DNA of 64,000 nucleotides, taken from contig NZ_LMRW01000012.1 of the NCBI RefSeq assembly GCF_001428255.1, positions 454,715 through 518,714 of the forward strand. Reading direction: 5' to 3'. The DNA is from Agromyces sp. Soil535. Lineage in GTDB: Bacteria; Actinomycetota; Actinomycetes; Actinomycetales; Microbacteriaceae. The notes under the pieces were generated by a model. The model made no database searches and was not told the DNA's origin. It was given only the letters and a program-made list of their open reading frames with translations. Shown here piece by piece: positions 7,493 to 16,096 of this stretch (the stretch's first letter is position 1; each line of letters starts with the position of its first letter). The translations under genes and the position numbers were made by a program.

Positions 7493-8464
7493 GTGGTCGC
7501 ATTCGGAGGAGTGCTCGGTTCGTTCCGTCGGCGCGGCTCGTCACCCGACGACGCTGCGACGGAGCCGACGGATGCCACCGACACGGCGCGCGCGCTCGAC
7601 GAGGCGATCCCCGACCTCGACTGGCGGGCGTTCCCGCCCGAAACCGAGGCGTCGAGCTTCGAGGCGCCGAGCGGCGCGCTCGCCCGCGTCGCGCTCGGCC
7701 CGGCGACCGGCCCGCGCGTCGTCCTCGTGCCCGGCGCCACCGGCTCGAAGGAGGACTTCGTGCTGATGATGCCGCTCCTCGCGGCGGCCGGGTACCGCGT
7801 CGAGTCCTACGACCTCGCCGGGCAGTACGAGTCGTGGGAAGCCGGCCCGTGGAACCTCGACCCGCCACGCCCGCGGTACGACGAGCGGCTCTTCCTCGAC
7901 GACATGCTCGCCGTGCTCGATGACGGCGCGGGGCGAGCCCATGTGCTGGGCTACAGCTTCGCGGGAACGGTCGCCGAGCTCGCGCTGCTCGAGCGTCCGG
8001 ATCGGTTCGCGAGCCTCACGCTGCTCAGCGCGCCGCCCGAGTCCGGTCAGGCGTTCCGCGGGGTGAAGCGCATCGGGCCGATCAGCGGATTCACCTCGCC
8101 ACGGCAGGGCGCCGGGCTCATGCTCTGGGGCATCCGCAACAACTTCAACCGCGTGCCGCCGCGACGACTCGCGTTCGTGCGGGAACGCTTCGCGCTCACC
8201 CGCCGCGAGAGCGTCGACGACATCATCGGCCTCATGATGCAGACGCCCGACGTGCGCACCCGGCTCGCGGCGTCGCCCGTGCCGAAACTCGTGGCCGTCG
8301 GGGCGCACGACCTGTGGCCGCGCGAGCTGCACCAGCGGTTCGCCCGCGAGATCGGCGCACGCTTCGCGGTCTACCCGACGGGGCATAGCCCGTGCGAGAC
8401 CGCACCGCACCAGCTCGTACGCGACATGATGGCGTTGTTCGGCGAGTCCGGCGTCACGCCGTAG
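7493..8464 (+). CDS. Alpha/beta-hydrolase
   Basis: About 323 residues from GTG 7493; TATCGT sits six bases upstream, indicating a leaderless start. The fold is a classical alpha/beta hydrolase: oxyanion segment VVLVPGATGSKEDF, nucleophile elbow LGYSFAG (Ser in GYSFAG), LASPVPKLVAVGAHD with the acidic residue, and YPTGHSPCETAPHQ carrying the catalytic His. The first ~50 residues are variable and polar. The substrate is unknown; esterase or C-C hydrolase activity is possible. It ends tail-to-tail with the glycosyltransferase gene. Confidence 0.85.
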   Translation: MVAFGGVLGSFRRRGSSPDDAATEPTDATDTARALDEAIPDLDWRAFPPETEASSFEAPSGALARVALGPATGPRVVLVPGATGSKEDFVLMMPLLAAAGYRVESYDLAGQYESWEAGPWNLDPPRPRYDERLFLDDMLAVLDDGAGRAHVLGYSFAGTVAELALLERPDRFASLTLLSAPPESGQAFRGVKRIGPISGFTSPRQGAGLMLWGIRNNFNRVPPRRLAFVRERFALTRRESVDDIIGLMMQTPDVRTRLAASPVPKLVAVGAHDLWPRELHQRFAREIGARFAVYPTGHSPCETAPHQLVRDMMALFGESGVTP

Positions 8465-8483
8465 CGCGGGCCACCCGCGAGCT

Positions 8484-9284
8484 TCACACGGGCAGCGGCT
8501 CCTCGCCGTCGCCATCGGCTTCGGCCGCCTCGGCGAGGATCGCCGGCGACAGGAGGTCGTCTCCGATGCGACGCACGGCGCGGCGCTCGAACGGCGGCCA
8601 CGCGCGCCACTCCACGCCGAGCGTGTGGAAGGCCATGCGCACGCGGCGCGCGAGCTCGGAGACGCTGGCGAGCGGCCGCGCGGACACGCCCACGATGAGC
8701 GCCCGGTCGTACACGACGCTCATGCCCGGCTGCATCCACCAGGCGAGGTCGAGGTCGTCGTGCAGGTCGGCCCGGTCGCGGTGCACGATCTCGCGCAGGG
8801 CGAGCCAGGCGTCGGCTCGTATCGCGTAGTTCGAGCCGAAGATCGGCGGATGCCCGAGCAGGATCCCGATCCAGTAGAAGTACCCGCCGATGTAGATGTG
8901 GCGCGCGATCCAGCGGCGTGGCGCGGTGCCGCCGTAGAAGACGCCCGACCCGGTCACCACCGTCGGTCGGTCGCGCTGCGACATCCGCCGCTCGACCTGG
9001 GCGAGCCAGTCTGGCGCGGGCACCGAGTCCGCGTCGAGGCGCGCGAGCAGGTCGCCGGATGCCGCGTCGAGGCCGGCCGCCGTCGCGGGCCAGATACCGC
9101 GCAGCGGCTGGTCGACGACGCGAGCTCCTGCGGCCTGTGCGAATTCGGCCGTGGCATCCGTGGAGCCGTTGTCGACGACGATCACCTCGTCGGCCGGGCG
9201 GGTCTGCTGCGCGAGCGCGTCGAGGCACGCGGCGAGGAAGTCCGCGTCGTTCAGGCTCGGGATGATGACCGAAATCGTGCCCAT
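8484..9284 (-). CDS. Family 2 glycosyltransferase
   Basis: A 266-residue GT-A enzyme. The N-terminus ISVIIPSLNDADFLAACLDAL binds the nucleotide sugar, VIVVDNGSTDATAEFA follows, and RLDADSVPAPDW is the metal-binding acidic motif. DDLDLAWWM is the probable catalytic-base region. There are no membrane helices, so it acts on the cytoplasmic face, probably on a lipid- or polymer-linked acceptor. The start at 9284 is favoured by TAGACT seven bases upstream. No other sugar genes are adjacent, so the product is unknown. Confidence 0.88.
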   Translation of the reverse strand: MGTISVIIPSLNDADFLAACLDALAQQTRPADEVIVVDNGSTDATAEFAQAAGARVVDQPLRGIWPATAAGLDAASGDLLARLDADSVPAPDWLAQVERRMSQRDRPTVVTGSGVFYGGTAPRRWIARHIYIGGYFYWIGILLGHPPIFGSNYAIRADAWLALREIVHRDRADLHDDLDLAWWMQPGMSVVYDRALIVGVSARPLASVSELARRVRMAFHTLGVEWRAWPPFERRAVRRIGDDLLSPAILAEAAEADGDGEEPLPV

Positions 9285-9437
9285 CACGGCGAGTCTAGCC
9301 ATCGGCCCACGCGCCCAACGCACGATTCGTGCGTCGCGGTCCCGGATGTCGAAACCGGGGTTCCCCTGCGCCACAGGGTTTCCCTAGGCTCTCGCCTCAA
9401 CGGGCTCCAACGGCGGTGCCCGTCGGAAGGAATGACG

Positions 9438-11057
9438 ATGTACCCATCTGCACCACTTTCCAGACGCGCCAAGACCGTTGCGATCGCGACGGCGGCGGCG
9501 TTCACCATCGCACTCGTCCCGGCCGGGGCGGCAGTCGCGGCGCCGGGGGCGCCCGCGGCGAAGTGCGACAACCAGAACAACAACACCGTCGCGAAGCTGC
9601 TGGAATGCGTCGACGCCGACGGCGCCACAGAGCACCTCGAGGCGCTCCAGGCCATCGCGGACGAGAACGACGGCACTCGTGCCGCCGGGCTGCCGGGCTA
9701 CGAGGCGAGCGTCGACTACGTCGTGGACGTGCTCCAGGGCGTCGGCTGGGACGTCACGATCGACGAGTTCCCCTACACCTACGTCGGGCCGTCGTCGCTG
9801 ACGCAGCTCACGCCGATCGAGGCCGAGTACCCGACCGGTCCCTTCACCGGAAGCGGACCCGGGAACGTGACGGCCGCCGTGACGCCCGTGGACCTCCAGC
9901 TCGGGCTCGGCAACACCAGCACCAGTGGATGCAACGACGCGGACTTCGCCGGCTTCCCGGCGGGGACGATCGCACTGATCCAGCGCGGAGGCTGCACGTT
10001 CGCCGACAAGGCGATCAAGGCCCAGACCGCCGGCGCCGCGGGCGTGGTCATCTTCAACCAGGGCGACCTCGCCACCGATGCGCGCATGAATCTCATCGTG
10101 GGAACCCTCGGCGGCCCGAACGTCGTCGGCATCCCGGTCGTCGGCGCGAGCTACGACCAGGGCGCCGCGCTCTCGCGGGCAGACTCGAGCGCCAACATCT
10201 TCGTGCCGCTGCCCGAGTCGCGTCCGCAGAAGAACATCATCGCGGAGCTGCCCGGCGTCAACGACGGCAACGTCGTGATGGCCGGTGCGCACCTCGACTC
10301 GGTCCAGGCCGGTCCGGGCATCAACGACAACGGCAGTGGCTCGGCGGCGCTGCTCGAGCTCGCCGAGAACATCTCGAAGCTCGAGCCGCAGAACACCATC
10401 CGGCTCGCCTGGTGGGGCGCCGAGGAGAGCGGCCTGGTCGGTTCGCGCGATTACGTCGCGGAGCTGAGCCAGCAGGAGAAGGACCGCATCGCGCTCTACC
10501 TCAACTTCGACATGGTCGCCTCGCCGAACTCCATCTTCATGGTGTACGACGGTGACGAGTCCGGCTGGCCCGCCCCGGCCGGCGTGCCGATCCCCGAGGG
10601 CTCGGTGCAGATCGAGGACCTCTTCGAGAGCTACTACACCTGGGCGGGCGTGCCGTACGACGACGCGCAGTTCAGCGGGCGGAGCGACTACGACGCGTTC
10701 ATCCGCAGCGGGATCCCCGCGGGCGGCCTGTTCACGGGCGCCGAGGTCCAGAAGACCGAGGCCCAGGTGGCGATCTGGGGCGGCATCGCCGGTGAGTCCT
10801 ACGACCAGTGCTACCACCAGGCGTGCGACACGATCGACAACGTGAATGAGGCGGCGTTCGACGTGAACGTGGACGCGATCGCGCTGGCCGTGCTCGCGTA
10901 CTCGTACTCGACCGAGTCGGTGAACGGCATCGCGGGGGTGGACATCTCGGGCGGTCTCGACCTGCCGCTGCCGGCGGGACCCAAGGGCACCGTCAACGTT
11001 CCGAGCGGCGGCGGTCTCTCCCCCGACCACGATCACGGTCCGACCGAGACGGACTGA
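9438..11057 (+). CDS. Secreted M28-family aminopeptidase with PA domain
   Basis: A 539-residue exported zinc peptidase. A signal peptide (RRAKTVAIATAAAFTIAL, cleavage near AVAA-PG) is followed by a protease-associated domain (about residues 130-230, with LIQRGGCTFADKA) and the M28 catalytic domain. Predicted ligands are His285 (AHLDS), Asp297 (NDNGSG), Glu330 and Asp358 (NFDM) and His460 (YHQAC); Glu329 is the general base. This matches secreted aminopeptidase Y/S-type enzymes that release N-terminal residues from peptides. The ATG at 9438 has GGAAGG seven bases upstream. The last 40 residues are Gly/Pro-rich. A strong terminator follows. Confidence 0.93.
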   Translation: MYPSAPLSRRAKTVAIATAAAFTIALVPAGAAVAAPGAPAAKCDNQNNNTVAKLLECVDADGATEHLEALQAIADENDGTRAAGLPGYEASVDYVVDVLQGVGWDVTIDEFPYTYVGPSSLTQLTPIEAEYPTGPFTGSGPGNVTAAVTPVDLQLGLGNTSTSGCNDADFAGFPAGTIALIQRGGCTFADKAIKAQTAGAAGVVIFNQGDLATDARMNLIVGTLGGPNVVGIPVVGASYDQGAALSRADSSANIFVPLPESRPQKNIIAELPGVNDGNVVMAGAHLDSVQAGPGINDNGSGSAALLELAENISKLEPQNTIRLAWWGAEESGLVGSRDYVAELSQQEKDRIALYLNFDMVASPNSIFMVYDGDESGWPAPAGVPIPEGSVQIEDLFESYYTWAGVPYDDAQFSGRSDYDAFIRSGIPAGGLFTGAEVQKTEAQVAIWGGIAGESYDQCYHQACDTIDNVNEAAFDVNVDAIALAVLAYSYSTESVNGIAGVDISGGLDLPLPAGPKGTVNVPSGGGLSPDHDHGPTETD

Positions 11058-11077
11058 GCCCGGATCGATCGAACCCA

Positions 11078-11109
11078 GCGGGGCCCGTCGCGTCAGCGAC
11101 GGGCCCCGC
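11078..11109 (+). terminator. Terminator after the M28 peptidase gene
   Basis: A perfect 14-bp stem (GCGGGGCCCGTCGC) closes a GTCA loop 21 bases after the stop codon. There is no clear U-tract, as usual in this GC-rich genome. Confidence 0.85.
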
Positions 11110-11131
11110 GCTCGTGCGCGAGACTGGGTCG

Positions 11132-11908
11132 GTGCAGACCATCGTGAAGCGCCGCGAGGACGCACCCGACGGGTTCTTCGAGGCCGAGGCGGCGGGGCTC
11201 GCGTGGCTCGCGGCCGCCGGGGCAGTCCGAACGGTCGGCGTCGCGGTAGTCTCGCCCGGCCGCATCGAGCTGGAGCGCGTCGACGAGGCACGTCCCGACC
11301 GGACGGCGGCGGCGGCGTTCGGCTCTGCCCTCGCTCGGACTCACGCGGCGGGCGCCCGCGCGTTCGGGTCTCCGCCCGACGGATGGGACGGTCCGCTCTT
11401 CATCGGCCGGCGTCCGCTGCCCGTGGCGAGCGAGCCGACCTGGGGCGCGTTCTATGCACGAGACCGGGTGCTGCCGTACCTCGAGATCGCCGAGGAGGTC
11501 GGGAACACGACGGCGACGGAGGGTCGGCTCGTCCGCACGGCGCTCGACGCCGTCGCCGCCGGCGCGTTCGACGACGGCGAGCCGCCGGCGCGGATCCACG
11601 GCGACCTGTGGAATGGCAACGTGCTCTGGTCGCCCGACGGCATCGTGCTCATCGACCCCGCGGCGCACGGCGGCCACCGCGAGACCGACCTCGCGATGCT
11701 CGACCTCTTCGGCTGCCCGTTCCTGGACGACGTGCTCGCGGCCTACGACGCGGCGGCGCCGCTGCGCCCAGGGTGGCGTGAGCGGATCCCGCTGCACCAG
11801 CTGCATCCGCTCGCCGTCCACGCCGCCGGCCACGGCCGGGGCTACGGCATCGCCCTGGCCGCGGCCGCCGAGGCCGTGTCGGAACTGGCCCGACGGATGC
11901 GGGAATAG
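11132..11908 (+). CDS. Fructosamine kinase family protein
   Basis: About 258 residues from GTG 11132. The fold is the aminoglycoside-phosphotransferase/fructosamine-kinase type: VKRREDAPDGFFEAEAAGL at the nucleotide lobe, FIGRRPLP, and the catalytic loop ARIHGDLWNGNVLW followed by VLIDPAAHGGHRETDLAML, which carries the metal-binding Asp. The HGDLWNGN plus DPAAHGGHRE combination is diagnostic of fructosamine-3-kinase-like proteins, which phosphorylate ketosamines on glycated proteins or amines so that they decompose. GAGACT lies six bases before the start, close to the leaderless pattern. Confidence 0.88.
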   Translation: MQTIVKRREDAPDGFFEAEAAGLAWLAAAGAVRTVGVAVVSPGRIELERVDEARPDRTAAAAFGSALARTHAAGARAFGSPPDGWDGPLFIGRRPLPVASEPTWGAFYARDRVLPYLEIAEEVGNTTATEGRLVRTALDAVAAGAFDDGEPPARIHGDLWNGNVLWSPDGIVLIDPAAHGGHRETDLAMLDLFGCPFLDDVLAAYDAAAPLRPGWRERIPLHQLHPLAVHAAGHGRGYGIALAAAAEAVSELARRMRE

Positions 11909-11930
11909 ATCAGGTGCGGCATCCGTTCGA

Positions 11931-11945
11931 TACGATTGCATGCAA
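11931..11945 (+). promoter_or_regulatory. Candidate operator/promoter for the monooxygenase pair
   Basis: TACGAT (11931-11936) could be a -10 box and overlaps a perfect 10-bp palindrome, TTGCATGCAA (11936-11945), about 35 bases before the coding start. No regulator gene is adjacent. Confidence 0.4.
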
Positions 11946-11980
11946 ACGCATGGAGTACGACGAAAGCCCAGGAGGGCGAG

Positions 11981-13222
11981 ATGCAGTTCGGAATCTTCAC
12001 CGTCAGCGACATCACCCAGGACCCCACCACCGGTCGCACCCCGACCGAGCATGAGCGCATCCAGGCGACCCTGACGATCGCGAAGCACGCGGAGGAGGTC
12101 GGGCTCGACGTCTTCGCCCTCGGCGAGCACCACAACCCGCCGTTCTGGTCGTCCTCACCGACGACGACGCTCGCGTACATCGCCGGGCAGACCTCCACGC
12201 TCCAGCTCTCGACGGCGACCACGCTGATCACCACCAACGACCCGGTGAAGGTCGCCGAGGACTACGCGATGCTCCAGCACGTCTCGGGCGGTCGCGCCGA
12301 CCTCATGCTCGGCCGCGGCAACACCGGGCCGGTCTACCCCTGGTTCGGCAAGGACATCCGGCAGGGCCTGCCGCTGACACTCGAGAACTACGAGCTGCTC
12401 CACCGGCTGTGGCGTGAGGACGTCGTGGACTGGTCCGGCAAGTTCCGCACGCCCCTGCAGGGCTTCACCTCGACGCCGCGTCCGCTCGACGGCGTGCCGC
12501 CGTTCGTGTGGCACGGCTCGATCCGCAGCCCCGAGATCGCCGAGCAGGCCGCCTTCTACGGCGACGGCTTCTTCGCGAACCACATCTTCTGGCCGGCCTC
12601 GCACACCGAGCGCATGATCGCGCTGTACCGCCAGCGCTACGAGCACCACGGCCATGGCACCGCCGCGCAGGCGATCGTGGGCCTCGGCGGCCAGGTCTTC
12701 ATGCGCAAGAACTCGCAGGACGCGGTCAATGACTTCCGTCCGTACTTCGACAACGCCCCGGTGTACGGCCACGGGCCGAGCCTCGAGGAGTTCAGCCAGC
12801 AGACCCCGCTGACGGTCGGCAGCCCGCAGGAGGTCATCGACCGCACGCTCGGCTTCCGCGACTACGTCGGCGACTACCAGCGCCAGCTCTGGCTCCTCGA
12901 CCACGCCGGCCTGCCGCTGAAGACGGTGCTCGAGCAGCTCGACCTGCTGGGCGGGGAGGTCGTCCCGGTGCTCCGGAAGGAGTTCGCGAAGGACCGCCCG
13001 GCCGACGTGCCCGATGCGCCGACCCACGCGTCGCTCGTGAGGGCGAAGTACGGCGACCAGGCGCCCCGCCAGGCGACGCCGAACGCGAACCGCGGCGACA
13101 ACCTGACCGTGGGTTCCCCGTACCGGGACACGGCGTCGGTCGAGGCTGCGCAGTCCGGTTCGAGCCGGCAGGCCGGCGCGGCCTTCGGGCCCGCCGCGAC
13201 CCGCAAGGAGGTCGTGCGATGA
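11981..13222 (+). CDS. CE1758-type FMN-dependent luciferase-like monooxygenase
   Basis: A 413-residue LLM-class flavoprotein beginning MQFGIFTVSDITQDPTTGR. AGGAGG lies five bases before the ATG. Family marks include FALGEHHNPPFWSSSP, LSTATTLITTNDPVKVAEDY, HVSGGRADLMLGRGN and WHGSIRSPEIAEQAAFYGDGFF. The arrangement with an FMN reductase overlapping its 3' end by four bases is that of the CE1758/CE1759 pairs known in actinobacteria, in which the reductase supplies reduced FMN to the monooxygenase. The natural substrate is not known. The last ~65 residues are polar and probably disordered. Confidence 0.9.
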   Translation: MQFGIFTVSDITQDPTTGRTPTEHERIQATLTIAKHAEEVGLDVFALGEHHNPPFWSSSPTTTLAYIAGQTSTLQLSTATTLITTNDPVKVAEDYAMLQHVSGGRADLMLGRGNTGPVYPWFGKDIRQGLPLTLENYELLHRLWREDVVDWSGKFRTPLQGFTSTPRPLDGVPPFVWHGSIRSPEIAEQAAFYGDGFFANHIFWPASHTERMIALYRQRYEHHGHGTAAQAIVGLGGQVFMRKNSQDAVNDFRPYFDNAPVYGHGPSLEEFSQQTPLTVGSPQEVIDRTLGFRDYVGDYQRQLWLLDHAGLPLKTVLEQLDLLGGEVVPVLRKEFAKDRPADVPDAPTHASLVRAKYGDQAPRQATPNANRGDNLTVGSPYRDTASVEAAQSGSSRQAGAAFGPAATRKEVVR

Positions 13223-13848
13223 ACGCCAAGCGCATCGTGGTCGTCTCCGCGGGTCTCAGCACCCCCAGCTCCACCCGCCAGCTGGCGGATCGACTCGCCG
13301 CCGATGCGGTGGGGATCCTCCGAGAGCGAGGGGTCGAGGTCGACGTGCAGACGTTCGAGCTGCGCGACCTCGCGCACGACATCACGAACCACCTCCTCAT
13401 GGGTTTCGCGCCGCCGAAGCTGGAGGAGGCGCTCGACGCGGTGTCCTCGGCCGACGGACTCATCGCGGTCACGCCGATCTTCACCACGAGCTACGCGGGC
13501 CTGTTCAAGTCGTTCATCGACGTGATCGACCCGCAGGCGCTCACCGATCTGCCGGTGCTCATGGGCGCGACCGGTGGCACACCCAGGCATTCGCTCGCGA
13601 TCGACTACGCCATCCGGCCGCTGTTCACCTACCTGCACGCGATCCCGGTCACGACGGGAGTGTTCGCCGCGACGGGCGACTGGGGCGGCGGTGACGACGG
13701 TGTCCGATCGTTGCCCGACCGCATCTTCCGCGGCGCGAAGGAGTTCGCCGACCTCGTCGAACAGACCGACAGGTCGGACTTCGTGAACGACCCGTTCGCG
13801 CTCGAGCGCCCGTTCGGGCACCTCATCGGCGGGCTGTCGGGGGAGTAG
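13219..13848 (+). CDS. CE1759-type FMN reductase partner of the monooxygenase
   Basis: A 209-residue flavodoxin-fold NAD(P)H:FMN reductase. The phosphate loop is VVSAGLSTPSSTRQLADRL, with the flavin contacts AVTPIFTTSYAGLFKSFIDV and LMGATGGTPRHSLAIDY. The start ATG overlaps the monooxygenase stop (ATGA), so the two are co-translated. Reduced FMN made here should diffuse to or be handed to the monooxygenase. The last 26 bases of coding sequence overlap, tail to tail, the end of the DedA gene on the other strand. Confidence 0.9.
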   Translation: MNAKRIVVVSAGLSTPSSTRQLADRLAADAVGILRERGVEVDVQTFELRDLAHDITNHLLMGFAPPKLEEALDAVSSADGLIAVTPIFTTSYAGLFKSFIDVIDPQALTDLPVLMGATGGTPRHSLAIDYAIRPLFTYLHAIPVTTGVFAATGDWGGGDDGVRSLPDRIFRGAKEFADLVEQTDRSDFVNDPFALERPFGHLIGGLSGE

Positions 13849-14464
13849 CCCCCGGTTCGTCATCGGGGCTGGGCGCGCGCCTGGCGTCGAGCCCCGCGAC
13901 GGCCCGGTCGACGACGAGGCCGAGCACGATCGCGATCGGGATGGAGACCGCGACCGCGAGGAGCGGCACATCGCGGAGGGCACTGCCGACGATCGCGCCG
14001 ACTGCGACGTTGTAGCACGCCCACGCCGTGCCGGCCGCGAACGAGAGCGGCAGGTAGCGGCGCAGCGGCACCTGGCCGGCACCGGCGGCGAGGTTCACCG
14101 CGATGCGCGCGAACGGCACGTAGCGCGCCGTGAACACGAGCACGGCCGTGCGTCGGTGCACGGTCCTGCGCACGCGCTCGATGGCGGCGCCGACCCGTCC
14201 CTCGTGCTGCCACCGCCAGCGGTCCAGGCCGATGCGGTACCCGATCAGGTAGCAGAGGCCGTCGCCGAGCACCGCCCCGGCTGCGGCCGCGGGCACGATC
14301 ATGGCGAGCGGGGGAGCGCCGGTGGTCGCCCAGAGTGCGCCGAGGGCGACCACGGCGGTCTCGCTCGGCAGCACGACCAGGAAGGCGTCGCAGACCACGA
14401 GGGCGAAGAGCGCCGGGACGAGCCAGGGCGAGTCCGCGAATGCAGTGATCCAGGCGTCGTCCAC
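13823..14464 (-). CDS. DedA-family membrane protein
   Basis: A 213-residue membrane protein with about five hydrophobic segments. Family signatures are VLPSETAVVALGALWA near helix two (the E is conserved), GDGLCYLIGYRIG, and the amphipathic stretch FTARYVPFARIAVNLAAGAGQVPLRRYL, which corresponds to the F.GRF.P..R...P..AG motif. DedA/VTT proteins are undecaprenyl-phosphate or phospholipid flippases. GTG 14464 is used as start; TAGAAC lies six bases upstream. No operon partner is visible. Confidence 0.87.
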   Translation of the reverse strand: MDDAWITAFADSPWLVPALFALVVCDAFLVVLPSETAVVALGALWATTGAPPLAMIVPAAAAGAVLGDGLCYLIGYRIGLDRWRWQHEGRVGAAIERVRRTVHRRTAVLVFTARYVPFARIAVNLAAGAGQVPLRRYLPLSFAAGTAWACYNVAVGAIVGSALRDVPLLAVAVSIPIAIVLGLVVDRAVAGLDARRAPSPDDEPGATPPTARR

Positions 14465-14533
14465 CCGCCCGTTCTAGCGCCCCCGGGTGAACGGGAGGCG
14501 TCGCGCCGGGGTCCGTCCGCGATGCGGTTCCCG

Positions 14534-14860
14534 TCACATGCCGGGCACCTCGAGCGCCTCGTGGAGCTGGATCGTGCCGACCTCCAGGTGCGGATGCCCC
14601 TCCATGAGCGCTGCGGCGGCATCCGCGTCTGCGGCCTCCACGATCGAGTAGCCGGCCACGGTCGTCGTTGGAGTGGTCGTGCCGCCGCTGGTCACCGCGC
14701 GGGCCACGCCGAGGGGCGTCCCGAAGTCGAGGAGCGCCGGTCCAGTCCTCCCTGCCCAGTCGATCCACGCCTGCATGCCGGCCTCACCGGCCTCCTCGGA
14801 CTGCTGCATCTGCTCCTCCGCGCCCACGTCGGCGTGGTAGAGCACCAGGTACTTCGTCAT
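14534..14860 (-). CDS. YCII-related (YciI-like) protein
   Basis: A 108-residue protein with the YCII fold, starting MTKYLVLYHADVGAEEQMQQ, then GYSIVEAADADAAAALMEGHPHLEVG and ending LHEALEVPGM. Proteins of this kind in actinobacteria are dimeric ferredoxin-like proteins of unknown activity, often beside sigma factors; none is here. ATG 14860 is supported by GAAGGG eight bases upstream. The frame can be extended 31 codons upstream, but that stretch is Arg/Pro-rich and unlike the family. Confidence 0.85.
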   Translation of the reverse strand: MTKYLVLYHADVGAEEQMQQSEEAGEAGMQAWIDWAGRTGPALLDFGTPLGVARAVTSGGTTTPTTTVAGYSIVEAADADAAAALMEGHPHLEVGTIQLHEALEVPGM

Positions 14861-15029
14861 CTGCGCATTCCCTTCATCGGGCGGGCGCCGCGCCGGCGCG
14901 ATGAGTCGCCGGTGACTCGTCCGCGTGGGGTTCACGGTACGCGCGATGCGCACCCTCGGGAAGGGACGCCGAGTGTCCGTGGATGCACCCTCGCGAGGCC
15001 TCGACGCCGGCGCGCTACCCCCAGTTATG

Positions 15030-15079
15030 GTGAGAAAATCTCACTAACCCTTCACGCATCGCCCTGTGTCGAGTACCCT
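15030..15079 (+). promoter_or_regulatory. Promoter and operator of the secreted protein gene
   Basis: TTCACG (15051-15056), 17 bp, TACCCT (15074-15079) make a good promoter. Just upstream lies a perfect inverted repeat, GTGAGA-AAA-TCTCAC (15030-15044), at a place suited to a regulator. This implies a leader of about 115 bases. Confidence 0.55.
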
Positions 15080-15091
15080 GACCAGCGGGGG

Positions 15092-15191
15092 CGCGGCCGA
15101 TGGCCGCGAATGCCGCGCGCATTCCGATCGGGGCGGATCACGAGGGTTCACGGCCTGTGCGGCCGGGCCACCCGTTCCACAACCCGATCGG
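15092..15191 (+). other. Structured 5' leader of the secreted protein gene
   Basis: The leader contains consecutive hairpins: CGCGGCC-GAT-GGCCGCG (15092-15108) and GAATGC-CGCGC-GCATTC (15108-15124). Two identical self-complementary octamers, CCGATCGG, lie at 15124-15131 and 15184-15191. The second octamer abuts the GAAGGA ribosome site, so pairing between the two copies would partly cover it. Confidence 0.45.
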
Positions 15192-15202
15192 AAGGAACCA
15201 CT

Positions 15203-15694
15203 ATGTCCATCCACCGCATCGCTGCGGCTGCTGCCGCCGCGCTCGCCGCCGTCGCGCTAGCAATCGGCGGCGCCGCACCCGCGTACGCAGGCAGCCCCCA
15301 CTTCATCAAGCAAGCCACGACGGCGTCGCTCGACGGGACCTCACTGGTTGTCGACTTCAAGGAGGCCGGCCTCGAGTCGGGCTCGGTTGAGACCATCCAG
15401 GCCACCGCGCACCTCGACGCGACCTACTCGTGCGTCAACGGCGGCGGCAACGTTCCGGTTGACGCGAAGAAGACGACGATCTCCTCGGATGTCTCCGAGA
15501 GCGGGACCTTCACCGCAGGCAAGAACGGCAACGTGACCGGCTCGCTGACGCTCAGCGTGCCGGCGGCGGCAGACGCGCTCGACTGCCCGAACGGGCAGAC
15601 AGCGACACTGATATCGGGAACCTGGTCGGACATCTCGATCGAGGACCTCACGAGCGGTGCGTTCCTCGCCATCCCCGGAAGCTTCAGCTTCTGA
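15203..15694 (+). CDS. Secreted hypothetical protein
   Basis: 163 residues. ATG 15203 is six bases after GAAGGA. A signal peptide (MSIHRIAAAAAAALAAVALA, cleavage near AYA-GS) is followed by a beta-rich mature chain containing FIKQATTASLDGTSLVVDFKE and a pair of cysteines (SCVNGGG and LDCPNGQ) that could form one disulfide after export. There is no enzyme motif. Similar small secreted proteins occur in actinobacteria without assigned function. The long folded leader and the adjoining inverted repeat suggest it is conditionally expressed. Flanked by a strong terminator. Confidence 0.8.
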   Translation: MSIHRIAAAAAAALAAVALAIGGAAPAYAGSPHFIKQATTASLDGTSLVVDFKEAGLESGSVETIQATAHLDATYSCVNGGGNVPVDAKKTTISSDVSESGTFTAGKNGNVTGSLTLSVPAAADALDCPNGQTATLISGTWSDISIEDLTSGAFLAIPGSFSF

Positions 15695-15718
15695 TCACAC
15701 CTCGAGTCGCATAGGACA

Positions 15719-15746
15719 GGGCGGGAAGGCTGCGGCCTTCCCGCCC
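15719..15746. terminator. Terminator after the secreted protein gene
   Basis: A perfect 12-bp stem (GGGCGGGAAGGC) with a TGCG loop lies 24 bases after the stop. The convergent dodecin gene ends 36 bases further on and may share it. Confidence 0.85.
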
Positions 15747-15781
15747 TCGTGCGGTCGCCGTCGGACGGCGCCGTCCCGCGG

Positions 15782-15985
15782 TCACTCGAGGACGAAGCTG
15801 ACCTCGAGTGTCACGGACCAGCCCGTGATCTTCCCTTCCGTCGCCTCGACCTTCTGCTCCTTGACCCACGCGCCGCTGACATGCCGCAGCGTCTGTGCGG
15901 CCCGGGCGATGCCGACCGCGACGGCGTCCTCGAAGCTCGTCTCCGAGCGGACGGTGATGGTGGTGACCCTTGCGACGGATGACAT
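15782..15985 (-). CDS. Dodecin (flavin-binding storage protein)
   Basis: A 67-residue protein with the full dodecin pattern: MSSVARVTTITVRSETSFED, AVAVGIARAAQTLRHVSGAW (the flavin-stacking Trp) and a closing strand ITGWSVTLEVSFVLE. Dodecins form 12-subunit shells that bind flavins or CoA and buffer them. GAGGAGG lies about six bases upstream of the ATG. Monocistronic. Confidence 0.93.
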   Translation of the reverse strand: MSSVARVTTITVRSETSFEDAVAVGIARAAQTLRHVSGAWVKEQKVEATEGKITGWSVTLEVSFVLE

Positions 15986-16096
15986 GGCGTTCCTCCTCGA
16001 ACAGTCCGGTGTGCTTCAAGGCCCATCGTCCTCCGTTCGGGCGTCGAGCGCGAGAGGTCGACGCACGGATGCCGGAGCCGACGCCCCATCCTCGCC

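Noticed and set aside
8625..9437. In-frame extension upstream of the M28 peptidase
   Set aside because: It is antisense to the glycosyltransferase gene and ends before a clear ribosome site and signal peptide at 9438.
9384..11291. A 635-codon minus-strand frame
   Set aside because: It is a shadow of the M28 peptidase gene with typical high-GC antisense composition and includes the terminator.
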